64,000 nt of DNA from Selaginella moellendorffii (Eukaryota > Streptophyta > Lycopodiopsida > Selaginellales > Selaginellaceae), in contig NW_003314293.1 of NCBI RefSeq assembly GCF_000143415.4, forward strand, positions 1,618,457-1,682,456, in the 5' to 3' direction. Positions 45,641-58,250 of this stretch are shown one piece after another. Under the pieces are notes generated by a model. It saw only the letters and a list, made by a program, of their open reading frames with translations, did no database searches and was not told where the DNA came from. The stretch's first letter is position 1, and each line of letters starts with the position of its first letter. Made by a program: the position numbers and the translations under genes.

Positions 45641-47559
45641 CTATCTTTTTTACTCTATTTTCATATTCCTAATAAATTTGTTATTCTAGCATTAATGGAT
45701 TTTCTAAATGAGGATTCCATAATATTAGTGATTGTTGTACTTAATGTTTAATGTCTACAAAGTGTGAAGCAAGATTTACCTTCTTTTATCAAGGTTCATG
45801 AGGCTCAAAAAGTTAAATTATATATCCAAAGGCTTTGTGCTGAGCTTACCAATCTTGCATCACTTATAAATGACTTATCATACTATTATTTATATTTTCA
45901 ATATCACTTCAAGGCAGACTTTCTTTACTTTATCAAGATTAACCTTGATGAATAGAAGAATAAAAATAAGAGAGCTATGATAAACATAAAGAAAGCATGG
46001 AATATAGATTAAAAGCACCACTAAAAATAGGCATATAAGGCATATGAAAGCCGTAAATGTTTCTTTGTCAAATTGCTAATTTACTTTATTTATTTAACAA
46101 ACTTTTACGTTAGTCATAGCTAAATTCCCTTGCTAAAGTCCACTCATATTATATCAAATCCTACTTATTTTTACTTTACTTCAACAATTGCACAAATAAT
46201 GAAATGTTATCCCCCTCTTCATAGATTCCCAACTTTCTTCTCCAATCCCTCTCCTTGGGATAAATTAGATTTAAAGTTCGGTTATACTCCTTACAAGTAC
46301 AAACAACTAAACACACTAAGCTTCCAAACTTTTAACATCCTTTAATATAACAAGATTTATTCATAAAACCCTTTAATTAAATACATCTTCTAATTTGGGG
46401 CCTCAAGGGAAAATAATGGTTTAATAGTCCAATATAAGTATCTTAATTTCCCACCTCTATCCCAAAGGCAAGGTATAAGCCCCTTAAAAAGGGTGAAGAT
46501 CAATAAACTTTATAGTACTCATTATTGATTTTTTTTTCTGGGAGTGGGAGTTGCTTTTAAATATGTCTTTGAGGGGCCTCTTTAGCATCTCTCAAACTAA
46601 TGCTCACTCCTATCTAAGGCTACTAACCTGACCCAACATAGTTCAGAAACACTACTAAAAAATTCTTTCAAGACTAGGTCTTTAGCTTCACTCTCTTTAT
46701 CATACTTTTGGAACCCCCTATACCCAACCCCCTGGGAAATAAACATTTTATGCTTTCACTCCATGACTTGTATTAGTATTTGTACTTAGTATTGGACTCA
46801 ATTTTGATTTAAACTCTTTATCATTTTAATCATAATTTTAAGATTCTTTAGCCTAAAACATTTGTAGGATTAATTAAGTTTTTTCAATATGGGTATTAAA
46901 CTTCTTTTATGAGTGGTGAAATTATAAGGAAAAAAATCCCTAAGCTTGTTAACCATGGGTCTGAAGCATCCCCAATAGTGTGCCTAAGTCAAGCTTCCTA
47001 ATTAAAAACCCATGACAACGAAATTTAAATGTCTCTATACCTTCCACTTCACCTCACTCTAGTATCCCTTAGATACTAGGGAGTTGGGACTTGAAACCAA
47101 CTTTTGCAAAATATGTTTATAGATTTGACATCCCTTTATGGGATCGAACATAACTTTTTACACCTGGTCAACTTAACTAATGTAAGGACTCTGATCTCTA
47201 TCATACTCCTTGCATTGAATGAACAAGACAAATGAGGAATCAAAAGGAATTGATAGCTAGCAAGTAGGGAATGGAATAAGAGGGATGAAGAGAGAGAAAG
47301 AAAGAGTATAGAGAAAATAATAACCTTCCCTAAGCTTGTGTCATCCCTCCTTATATCTAGTGTGAGTATTAAGCTTTTAACAAGTCATCCCTCCTTAAAA
47401 ACTCTAGTCCTCCAAAGGTTTTAAAGTTGTTCATTTGTCACCCAAGTACATTTGTTATCATCAAAGCCTTCCCAGTATATCCTATGATGACAAAGAGCCT
47501 AGTTACAAAGCTTTTACTTCTACATTTCAATGACCCTTTCTTGCCACATGAGAATTTAT

Positions 47560-48460
47560 CTATCCTTGCTTACCAGCTGATTTGGAATTTGGATTAAATG
47601 CAGCTGCCCTGAGGTCAGCCACATGGAAAATGTCATAAAGCCTTGTTCCTAGCGGGAGTTTGACACAATAAGCCAACTCATTAAATGCCTCAACTACCTA
47701 TAATAGACCAAATAATTGAGGCTGAAATTTCTCCTCCCCAAGGTATATCTCTCGAGCTTGAACTTTATGTAGACATAGTCCCTAATTGAGAATTGTTTAG
47801 ATGAGTGATGTTGATTATAGAAAAATTGCATAGACACTTGAGCAGATTCCAACCTTTACTTTGTTAATTGCTAATTGCTAGATTTCATGTATTCCTTACA
47901 AATGTTCCTCAACATCTAGAGGTAGTGAGCCATCCATTACCAGAGCTAGCAAAGAGAACTACTGTCTATATAGTTTTTGGAACGAAGATATTCCCAAGGA
48001 CATATATTGTGTAGAATTATAAGTGAATTCTTCAAACAATAGCCATTTCACTTAGCTGCCTAGCTTGTCTAAAGTGTCTCTTGAGGAAGGTTTGTAGCCC
48101 TTCATACCGGGAAACCACTCTTGCAGCAACCACAGTGAGTTGAATCCAACCATTCTCTAACAAATCAATATGGTGCCAAACTTGGACTCCATAAAGCTAG
48201 ACCTTTCCAAAATCTAATGGTAACAGGTTTGGTAGAGGGTTGCAGGCTTAGCATACACATGTGGATCTTTGTGAAAGCAAGTGAAACACTTTTGTGAATA
48301 TGAAACTTTGCTTATAAACGAAGTTATAGATAAGTTTTTCCATGCATGCCCATAACTTTTTTTGCATGCCATATATAAAAATCCAATCCCACATCATTAG
48401 GGAGTCCAACTCAGACATTTGCCACATAAGTATAGTCACATATTTTAGGGCTTTTAGGCC
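47560..48460 (-). pseudogene. Ty3/gypsy integrase relic
   Basis: On the minus strand a segment reads VYIKFKLERYTL and KLPLGTRLYDIFHVADLRAA, the C-terminal GPY-like end of gypsy integrase (usual form LPxGxRIHxVFHVSxLK). Upstream 48248-48466 is a weak match to the core. Many stops and frameshifts. Confidence 0.7.
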
Positions 48461-49797
48461 ACACAATACAGAACCATGATTTATGTGTATTCACAATACA
48501 CTCTTGATTAGCAATTGGTATTAGCTCAACACAATGTCATAAATGAGATTGATTAGGAAACATTTTTGCTGTGTGGGAGCTTGTTTTGTGCAAGGCTTTG
48601 TCATAAAGAGTGTCCACTTCCTTATAGGGGGCCTCTAGCTTCTTATGTAGAGTGTCACTTGAGACCTAGATGTAGGGTGCCTCCACCACCATATATGGAG
48701 CTTGGTCAGTACCACCTCATCCACTTTGGAGGCTCTTCACATGATGGGTCCTTGTGTTGAGCCTCATTATTTGTTGCATCAATTGTCACAAATGTGATTG
48801 TGGGTATCAAAAGTTACTTATCAACTAATCCTTTTAAATATTCTTTTTTTACTACCACGACGGCAGGAGGTCCATATTGTTAGACCCTTTATCAATCTTT
48901 GCCTAAGCTAGTTGAAAAACTAGTCATCACATATGCACTTAGACGGAAAGGGCTTTAAAGAAGGAAATCCTAAGTTGCCATTTAGTTAAGTATACTTGAC
49001 ACGGTGATGAGAAACTTATGTTGTTGACTTGCACTTGCTAGTGTTGAGAACCCCTGTGATATTAAGTTTGGTCCCTCAATACTCACTAAATCATAGCTTA
49101 CCGTGTCTACCAAACACTCTTGCTATCATGCCCTTGCATTGGTCATGTTCAATCCCAATTGCTATTTATGGAAAGTGTTTAGAGTTGCTAATTTAGTATA
49201 TCTACGAAATGTAGAGATTGTCTTGAATACAATGGTGTTAGTCATGTGTCCAAATTTGCAATCTAGTGTTATTCTATATTTAGTAAGTTTCAAACTTGTC
49301 CTAGAGAGTAACTTTTGGTATTAAAGGTGGATAAGGGTGAAAGCCCAAAGCATGTGTTCCTCAAGGGGAAAGGGGGGGGGAGGTGTGGTGTTTCAAATGT
49401 ATAGTAAGGATAGTGAGTAGCTCAAGCATGGCTAACCAACCTATAGTTTAGCTCCCACTTGCGTGCTTATCTTTGTTTTGCATCTGACTTAGGTCTAAAG
49501 TTCCACACCATGCTAACTAGTGAACTACCCATATCCTTTTGTTAAGCTACCAGTATGCTAAAATAGTGCTAAACTCTATTTGGCTCTATTTTACATACTG
49601 CTCCTGGCATTAGGATGCTGTAAACAACCACAGAGAACGACTTAAGAGACGGTCTATAGGGTTCAAATATAGAAAAAAAGGGCCCATGAATAAGAGTGCA
49701 CCCCCTTTTCCAATCGGTTAAGGGTGTCCTTGGGTTTAAATACTATATATTTACTAAACTCAATCCTTTAATGAAACATTACACTTTTAGTAGCTCA

Positions 49798-50148
49798 TTA
49801 TAGGTGTCCTGAGACTAAGGCAAAGATCACAGAATTTACGGGCATACGCATCCAAAGATAAAGCCCCTGCTGAATCTCTAACAGCTGGTTCACGAGATCA
49901 ACCTTTTCAAACTTCTTGACAAATGAAGCATAAAAAACCTTTGTCAAATCAATCCAAGAAGTCGACTTTGGATTAACTTTGATGTAGTTCTTCCACCACG
50001 AATAAGCATGGCCCATAAGCTTCGTCACAAAAAAATTTATCTTCAACTTATCCTTACAAGGATTGTAAGACCAACAAATTTCCCACAATTCCAACCAAAA
50101 ATCAACCTCTTGACTATCACAAATATTTAGTGATGATTTCCATTCCAC
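49798..50148 (-). pseudogene. Retrotransposon gag relic
   Basis: 116-codon frame with DKLKINFFVTKLMGHAYSWW and WIDLTKVFYASFVKKFEKVD, matching the Retrotrans_gag helix bundle (LxGxAxxWW...W.....F...F). It has no start or zinc knuckle and lies just inside the primer-binding site at 50426. Confidence 0.75.
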
Positions 50149-50425
50149 GATACCATAATCCTTGGCATGCTTGACATACTAATAGTAATCACGAACATGA
50201 GATCGATTTAACCCTTGAGGTCTATGTGAAGCAAGAAATCCTTAATGAGATTGATGGAATCCTTAACTTCCTTTATGTCACTCTGAACCTCAAAAATCTA
50301 GTATCCTTGCCACATAACGACATCATCAAGAGTCTCTTCTACATTGTTATGGCCATCATCACTAATGCCATACTCCTCATCAAGATCAATATCTTGCTCA
50401 CCCGCCATCCCCAAAAGAACATGTT

Positions 50426-50437
50426 GCTCTGATACCA
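50426..50437 (-). other. LTR retroelement primer-binding site (initiator Met tRNA)
   Basis: The minus strand reads TGGTATCAGAGC, the standard plant retroelement PBS complementary to the 3' end of initiator Met tRNA. It sits between the gag relic and a candidate LTR beginning TG at 50439. Confidence 0.85.
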
Positions 50438-50438
50438 A

Positions 50439-51060
50439 TGAAATGAACAAAAGATTGAACCCTTGGCCAACCTCCCAACCCATCCCACAGGCCATGAAAT
50501 ATTCTTAAAATATTCTCTGGGTGTCAAAGAGGGCTAGGTGCTAAGTATTCCTAAGGCACTATGCTGCAAAGGAGAGGGAGAGAGCCATTAGGGTTCTGGT
50601 AGGACTGAGGTATTCCCTAATCCATCCTTGCTATGCTTTGAATAGATGTTTCCTGAGAGGGAGATCCAGCAGCCATGGGATGATCCAAGAGGCAGAGAGT
50701 CATGGATTCCAGAGAGGCAGAACTAAAGGGTTTGAGAGGGAGATAGATTTCCTGTCATGGACATGAGAGTGCTTAGATGCAAAGGGAGAGTGATCTCATA
50801 TTCATGTCATTGACATTGAGAGGGAGTGTCAGAGATATACAATCTCCATGACATGAGAGTCTATGTGACATGAGTGCCACATCACTGATCCAGATGTAGG
50901 ATAGTCACGACTATTGATCATGTATATGCATTATGATATATCAAAGTGAGAGTCATCCACCATTGTTTTGCTTCTGTGTCTTTCATATTTCTTCTTTGTT
51001 TGTTTGGACCTTATGGAGAAGATCCTTGATAAATAGAAAGGGTGCTATTATAATCCAAGT
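50439..51060 (-). mobile_element. Candidate LTR (right end uncertain)
   Basis: Directly outside the PBS with a one-base spacer. The region is gene-free and rich in GAGAGGGAG and CATGAGAG repeats. Its outer border was not found, and a matching second LTR is not obvious. Confidence 0.5.
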
Positions 51061-52288
51061 GTGCATATGAAGAACAATTTGATACACTTACATATGCAAA
51101 TAGTCAATGTTATGCATGTGGGGACCTTCGATCACCAGACTACAAAATTAACATTCAAGCTTATGTTACTCACGAGAGAACCAAGAAGCTAAACAATGGG
51201 GTCTACATCAATGAAAATCTAGGTATTGTCAAGTTTGCTGGAAGAAACAGTAGCATCAGTGTGTCCCAAGCCTTCGTCAATACAAGCCATCAGTAAGATC
51301 AAGAAGCAAGTTAGAGGCATCTTGAGAACTCGGGGCTACAAACTATGTGCTGCAATGATCTTGGTGTCTTTCTTTGGTTATATGCTTCTTGCGGGAGTTA
51401 TCCATCGCTATTACATCTTTCCACAAAACCACAACACTTACAAAGCTTTCTCCAAAGGGTTTCATCTCGCTCATGGAATAAGTTGCTGGTATTTTTCCAG
51501 CGTAAGTCGCACTCCATTTTACAAACCAAATATTGATCGACAATATAAAATCCTGCAAGCAAGATCACACATTACAGTTCAAAATTGAGAGGATGAAAGT
51601 ATTTGAGTTTGTGAGCTTGACAAAGTACTCCCACACTTTCCTGCATTGCAAACAAACACTCCCACATTCCTTCCTTCCTTTGGAATGCTCCGGAATAATC
51701 TCTACATAAATCACCGGTTATAGGCCTAATTTCTCTAAGACTGATCAACTCACCTTGAATCTCTGGATGCTTTCCGTACTGAATGCTGGTTGGTTTGAGG
51801 CCAAATTCAGCTGAAATGGAACCCACATATGGCGCATCTACAAGGTCTTTTCCTTTCCACCAGGTCCAAGTGAGAATCCGTGTTCCAGCAAAGAACACAA
51901 CTGAATAAAGTTACCTTTCGTGACAGGACACAAACACTGCCTTTTATAATCCTTGACTTTCTTACAACAGTTGTTTGAGGTATCCGTTTTCATGGCACCA
52001 CAATGATTAACATTTTGAGTTATTTTCAGATGAGCCAAGGCATTGTTAGTTGTACTAGTTGATCAGCAGAAGATTTACATAATGCCAGAACTGTAGTACT
52101 TCGAGTGCTAGTACTTTGAAATATGAATTTGCTAGTTCTTGATTATAACAAGGATTTTTAGATGCTGCATTGCATACTAAAGCTGCTGGACGAAGGCTTG
52201 ACTCCTCAGAGCTTTAAGGGCCGAGGAGAAAGATCGGTTGAAATAAAGCAATGTTTCTTAAGAAAGTTACATTACTTAAATTACTGAT
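51061..52288. other. Unassigned stretch
   Basis: Contains frames of 108-120 codons (51226-51588 plus, 51572-51898 minus) that may be exons but show no domain I recognise. Confidence 0.35.
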
Positions 52289-53270
52289 TTAAATACTGCT
52301 GAATTTCGGGGGATCACGAGGGAACGATATGTCCGATAGGATATTGCATTTCCCACGCTCCAGTCTCATGTAACCTCCTTCTCCCCAGCTCCTACCCCAC
52401 CAGTTTTTGAGAATCCAATACTCGACCCCATGTTGTGTCCGTCCATAGCCGACTATGAGTACAGGAAGGCTGGCCTTCGAATCAGAGCAGGGGCCTGAAT
52501 ATATGCCCTGCACACGCGCGCAAAGAGTTTGCTATCAAATGCCCACATCCAGGAGACGTAACTTACTCCAGCATATGAATCAAATTCAGAAGCACTACCA
52601 TCAATTCGAGCAATCACCGGCTGCTTTGACACGACCTCTACCAAGAAACTATCACTCGTTCCCGGCACAGTTCCGATTTGAGACATGGAAACATCATTAG
52701 TCTGTAAGGATAAGTTCAAAACGGTCAGTGCGACTTAAAACAACATCATGACATACGAATGGCTTGCAGGAACTTTGAACGCCCGTATACGGGTACTTCG
52801 AGTCAGTAGTAATCCCCTGCAGGCGAATGTAGTTGAACGCATGGTAAGGATCTGCAGTACCCTTCTCATTGCATCCGCTGTTGTATCTGTTGCAATCGAT
52901 CAGTTGCTGTGGTGAGAGCACCACCATCCTTCCGGTTTGTATCGCTTTGAGGCTCTCCACTGCACCTGCTGCTGCAAATGCCCATGACCCACCTGCAAAA
53001 CTTGTGAGTAAGATATTTTCTTATCAAGTGAGTGACAAACAAAACCTTTGCAGCTTTTGCGAAGATCCACATCCCAGACTCTAGAAACAGCTCCAGATTC
53101 CCTCCAGTCGACTGAATTGCTGAAGCTCGCCTCTTGAGACAATGCCTGTAAATTGAACTTGGGGCCCAAGTTTGCATGTTAGCGGGTGCACTGATCAGTA
53201 CCTGGATCCAGATCAACGACATTGTGAAGAAAAGAAGAAAGGAGAGTTGCAGTGGAGAAAAATATGCCAT
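52289..53270 (-). CDS. Secreted papain-fold protein without catalytic Cys and His
   Basis: Five exons, 53202-53270, 53046-53145, 52757-52992, 52567-52701 and 52289-52507, join in phase to 252 residues with introns of 53-59 bp. A signal peptide of about 23 residues (FLLFFTMSLIW) leads straight into the mature papain domain at FSNSVDWRESGAVSRV, so the inhibitory propeptide is missing. The usual CGSCWAF is KGGSWAF (Cys25 to Ser59), and the usual NHAVLIVGYG is SLPVLIVGYG (His159 to Leu194). Asn175 is kept (LKNWWGRSWGEGGY, N215). Fold residues such as CNRYNSGCNEKG and YPYTGVQSSCKPF are intact. A secreted non-peptidase, for example a binding protein, is inferred. Divergent from the jacalin gene. 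Confidence 0.83.
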
Positions 53271-53353
53271 TTTGATTGTTGTCCGACCTACACAAAAAGT
53301 TCTTCCCATTTGTACCACCCACGTCATTTTCATGATATATGTATTTTACTGGA

Positions 53354-54778
53354 GGCATGCTTCTCTCACTCTTACCTTTTATACTTCATACTTCACGTGG
53401 TTTACAATTAGGCTGTCTTTTCGGAGGTTGACAACAGTGGAGAAAAAGACATTTGCGCGTTTCTCACAACGACTCTAGGTTAGCATATAACAAGCTATGT
53501 ATGTTAATAGACATCCACTGCGTTTCTCATACTCTTACATTTTAAACTATTAAATCCACGTGTAGATGTAGGCTGCTAATAAGTATGAATAAGAGCCCAT
53601 TTCCATATGCATTGTAATCACTTCATTTTCAAAGTCTAGATTAGAGTTAAATGTAGAAACATCAGGTGTAGAGCACGTGGTTTACAATTAGGATTCATAT
53701 ATAAAAAACAAATCCTTACAAGATTCTATCTATTCACATTTTTTTCATCTAACATTAGATGTTTTACTATTTAAATGGTTGGCATTTGAATATAAGATAA
53801 CTTTCTTTCACATTGCAATATAAATCCGGCATGCTTCTCTCACTCTTACCTTTTATACTTCATACTTCAGGTGGTTTACAATTAGGCTGTCTTTTCGGAG
53901 GTTGACAACAGTGGAGAAAAAGACATTTGCGCGTTTCTCACGACGACTCTAGGTTAGCATATAACAAGCTATGTATGTTAATAGACATCCACTGCGTTTC
54001 TCATACTCTTACATTTTAAACTATTAAATCCACGTGTAGATGTAGGCTGCTAATAAGTATGAATAAGAGCCCATTTCCATATGCATTGTAATCACTTCAT
54101 TTTCAAAGTCTAGATTAGAGTTAAATGTAGAAACATCAGGTGTAGAGCACGTGGTTTACAATTAGGATTCATATATAAAAAACAAATCCTTACAAGATTC
54201 TATCTATTCACATTTTTTTCATCTAACATTAGATGTTTTACTATTTAAATGGTTGGCATTTGAATATAAGATAACTTTCTTTCACATTGCAATATAAATC
54301 CGGCATGCTTCTCTCACTCTTACCTTTTATACTTCATACTTCAGGTGGTTTACAATTAGGCTGTCTTTTCGGAGGTTGACAACAGTGGAGAAAAAGACAT
54401 TTGCGCGTTTCTCACGACGACTCTAGGTTAGCATATAACAAGCTATGTATGTTAATAGACATCCACTGCGTTTCTCATACTCTTACATTTTAAACTATTA
54501 AATCCACGTGTAGATGTAGGCTGCTAATAAGTATGAATAAGAGCCCATTTCCATATGCATTGTAATCACTTCATTTTCAAAGTCTAGATTAGAGTTAAAT
54601 GTAGAAACATCAGGTGTAGAGCACGTGGTTTACAATTAGGATTCATATATAAAAAACAAATCCTTACAAGATTCTATCTATTCACATTTTTTTTTCATCT
54701 AACATTAGATGTTTTACTATTTAAATGGTTGGCATTTGAATATAAGATAACTTTCTTTCACATTGCAATATAAATCCG
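53354..54778. repeat. Three tandem copies of a 474-bp repeat
   Basis: GGCATGCTTCTCTCACTCTT starts units at 53354, 53828 and 54302. The copies are nearly identical (first copy CACGTGG where the others have CAGGTGG near the start; third copy with two extra T in a T run), so the array is young. It fills almost the whole space between the papain-fold gene and the jacalin gene. Each unit contains CACGTG and CACGTGTAG motifs. Confidence 0.96.
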
Positions 54779-54825
54779 CGTACACCAGACTGAGGAGCAT
54801 GGGACTTAATTTACCTCATTTAGCA

Positions 54826-55939
54826 ATGGCTAAATGGCTACTACTTTTCTTTGTCTTGGTATTGTTCTTCCGATGCATTTTGGGCAATGATTGAATTGTT
54901 TCATTGTGATGAAGGTTTTTGGTGCAAACGGAAAAAGATCCCCATTGTATGGTGGAACCGATGGGGAAAATTTCAGTGACGGTCAGTCTCAGGGTATTGT
55001 GAGAGTCAAGATCTGGTCTGGGTATATTGTGGATGGGATACAGGTTCAATCAGATCAAGGGGGAGAACATGTTTGGTCTGATCCTCATGGCACTTCAAAG
55101 GGGGAAGCCAAAGAGGTAGCTATTTGTAATGCTCATCTTCTCCTAAGATTTCTTTCAGGTGGTTTTAGCTTATCCGGATGAATACATCTACAAGATTTCA
55201 GGGCGCACTGGACCAAATCCATGGACTTCTAATGGCTTGAGTAGGCTTTACTTGCACGTCAACAATAGAAGGACCAATGCCCAAACTACCTTTGGCCCAT
55301 TTGGTACCCACGACTACTCCAATCAGACTACATTTGATTCCCCAGAAGGGACAGTGGTTGGATTTTTTGGTTATGCCTCTTCAACAACATACTTCCGAGG
55401 AATTGGCGTCTATTTCCAAGATCCTTGTGACTGTCCAACACCATCACCACCGCCTTCTCCACCTCCACAACCGCTGCCATCACCCCGAAGACCTTGCAAA
55501 GGCTATCAATGGAGCACAACTGGAAGTAGTTGTTGTTGCGTGGAACGCGAATCTAAGAAGCACACATGCTGTCAATCATCAACTCGAGAGTGCCCGCCCT
55601 TGAGATATGGCGAAGCTCTTCCACCAGCATCCCCAGTACGATATCCGCCACCCAGATTNNNNNNNNNNNNNNNNNNNNNNNNNNNNNNNNNNNNNNNNNN
55701 NNNNNNNNNNNNNNNNNNNNNNNNNNNNNNNNNNNNNNNNNNNNNNNNNNNNNNNNNNTTCACCACGGCCACAACCGACATTGGGAAGATGTCCAAGGTT
55801 TGATAGGTATTGCCAAAGTAAGTCTGGGCGGAAGTTTTGTTGCTGCGTGCCAAATAGCACTGGAAAATGTGGATCCACCCGGACGTGCTGCTGTGATTCT
55901 TGTAGCCCACGGAAGAATTGTGCCCAGTGTTGGGCTTAG
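54826..55939 (+). CDS. Secreted jacalin lectin with Pro-rich hinge and Cys-rich tail
   Basis: Proposed exons 54826-54858 (signal peptide MAKWLLLFFVL), 54915-55115, and 55159 onward across an assembly gap to the stop at 55939. The jacalin domain reads SPLYGGTDGENFSDG, GIVRVKIWSGYIVDGIQVQS, VVLAYPDEYIYKISGRTG and GTVVGFFGYASSTTYFRGIG, with ends typical of a mannose-type jacalin fold. A PSPPPSPPPQPLPSP hinge follows, then a Cys-rich segment (WSTTGSSCCCVERESKKHTC). Beyond the gap a second one follows (KFCCCVPNSTGKC, TRTCCCDSCS). Introns are 56 and 43 bp. Frame across the gap cannot be proven. The exon 1 call is moderate; an alternative start is Met 54909. Confidence 0.78.
55659..55758. other. Assembly gap (100 N) inside the jacalin gene
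   Basis: Exactly 100 Ns between the two Cys-rich segments. Missing sequence could hold more Pro- or Cys-rich repeats. Confidence 0.99.
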
Positions 55940-57719
55940 AGGATGTAATCAGAAAATATTATGAACTTAATATGAATTTATTATAAAATAAATATAAATA
56001 ATAATTCCAAAAATAGACTGAAAGAAGAAAAAAATATAATATTTTTTGGACAACTTTAGTAATGGCAAAAACTAGCTAAAAATAGATGATTTTGTTTGCT
56101 TAAAAAGACTAGATGTTCTAAGATATTCTACTTAATGGTTGTTATTCATTTGGATTAATTTTATTTTTTTAATTTATAAACTTTTTGGTTTGCTTAAGCA
56201 AACCTGTAAAGGGATGGTAGTGGAAGGATATTCTATCATCTAAGGGTTGTTATTCATTTAGATTAATCGCTTCCCGGCAATCCGTCCACTCCACTCTTGG
56301 ATTTCGTCTTGGCCACCACAGCACAAGGAAGAAAAGCTTCCTATATTTATAATTTATAAACATTCCTAAACACTTCCTAGTATATTCTAGTTTATTTTAC
56401 CATCTAATGGTTGGTATTCAGTAAGATTAATCTTGTGTTTATAAATTATAAACATGTATATAGCTATAAACTTCCATTTGATCAATTAGATTAATAAATA
56501 TAAATAACAGATAAATATACCATGATATATATATATTTTTGTTATCACTTCCAGGATTTTCCATTTAAAGAAGTAAGTGAAGTGGCAAAATTTGCAATAT
56601 TACCATTTCTTTTGATGCAATAAATGGTCATTAGTGCCAGTTTACTAATTTTTGTTTTGGTGGGAGGATATTCTAGGTGAATATCCTCCTCTCACTTTGC
56701 TTTGTTTGCTTCATTGAACAAAAAGGACTACCCTAGTTGTCCTTTATATATGGTTCCGTACCTCCTAGGAAAAACAAATCCCTTATGAAAAAGTTGCTGG
56801 AAAGAAGAAACTGCCAAGAAACTCTAGAAAGACATCTCAACCAAAAAATGGTTGACAAACAATGTTCTGAGACAGATTTCAAGACCAAACTCCAGGCAAA
56901 GATGAGTAGGAAACAAATTCATATTTCCATCAATCGCTTGGATCACTTGCGTCTTGGCAGATTGCCTGTCCCGGTAGTACACAACACAAGGATCTTGCTT
57001 GTGCACAACAATCCCCAAAGCAACCTTTGCCCTGCCTCACTTGCTAACCAGCACCTCCATATCATTGAAAACACAAAAAGATGGAAAAGTCTCGAAATAT
57101 CTAGACAGAAGTAATGGCCTGTCTGGACTGAATAAGGCATCCAACTGACCAACCCGTACTTTGTACCTCCCTGTGCTTTCAATGTAGTTAAAACAAGTAT
57201 CAAAGATACATAAAAGCAAGAACCATATGAGGCAGGCTGAAACAACATAATGCAATTGAAGAATGCATAGCAATTTGATCAAAGAAATTCTGTCTCATGA
57301 CACTGAATGAATAACCCTGCTTAAAGGAAAGAAACTTATCTCGTAAGAGAATCATAGTGTGGACATTCCTGTAATCCACCACATGAATAACATTTCCCAG
57401 GATAGTTGCGAAATGCTGTGCTCCCAACACAATATTGGACCTCTTCATTGCTAAACTGCAAAGTTGAAAAACACATCATGCATAAGTGTTAAAGATTGGA
57501 CAAAAAAAGAAACACCAAATACCAAATGTAGGGAAACAAGAAGGAACCAATTTAGAGAAAATACCTCTTGACATGATTACCACTGATCAGATTTGGCAGT
57601 TTTGAACCTGTAAGCTCTGCAAGCCAGTAGGAGTTTGTCCATGCACTCTTAAAGACTTGATACAGGGAGGTTGAAACTTCACTCTATGGTGCAAAGCATG
57701 AAGGCACCAAACAACACAC
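55940..57719. other. Unassigned; weak minus-strand coding-like segments
   Basis: AT-rich to 56700. From 56800 to 57450 the minus strand has consecutive short frames (for example GRYKVRVGQLDALFSPDRPL, VLGAQHFATILGNVIHVVDY) that read like exons or a decayed gene, but I do not recognise a family. Confidence 0.35.
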
Positions 57720-58250
57720 ATGGGGGGGGAGTTTTCACCTCATTGCTGTGCATGCATAAGAGCAGTGTGATATTGTTGAATCTGAATACAAACAGCTGCA
57801 ATATCTAGATCCTCATCCAACTGATCTGTGGAATTGGTGTGAAGATCCTGTGATGTCCTAATAATTGTAGTGGGATCTGCTTCCTAGAAGGAGATCTGGT
57901 AGGAGGTAAACAATGTTGTATGGGGAGAATTGCTTCCAAACTATACACCAATTGGAATGGAGGGAGCTTCCCTATTGTCTTATATATCCATATGGTAATA
58001 GGGTTGGCTAGGCATGGGAATTATCTTGAATAACCTTCTAGAAGATTGTCTTGCGTGACTTTTCGTAACCTCAACCTGGCCATTCCTTTGAGGCTAGTAA
58101 GAACTCAACTTAAGATGAGAAATCCCAAGTGTTGTTGTGAGGTTAGTAACAACAATGCCTAAAAAGAAAAAACAAACTCATCAAAGTGTTGTATGCTAAA
58201 GAATCCCCCAAAATCACGATTAGAATGATAGAGAGTTCATCAGGTCTAAT
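57720..58250 (-). pseudogene. Retrotransposon integrase relic
   Basis: The minus strand reads GKLPPFQLVYSLEAILPIQ, like the TPFQLVYGxEAVLPIE motif of gypsy integrases. Short and full of stops on both sides. Confidence 0.6.

Larger units (their letters stand above)
42640..51060. mobile_element. Degenerate Ty3/gypsy block 1
   Basis: AT-rich gene-free block made of decayed retroelement parts in both orientations, listed separately below. Sequence families shared with 17380-17470, 19640-19800, 26600-26850 and 58380-59390 tie it to the other relic regions. The intervals between the listed parts show no coding signal. Confidence 0.75.

Noticed and set aside
53354-54778. CRISPR-like array
   Set aside because: The 474-bp units are direct whole-sequence repeats without spacers, in a plant genome.
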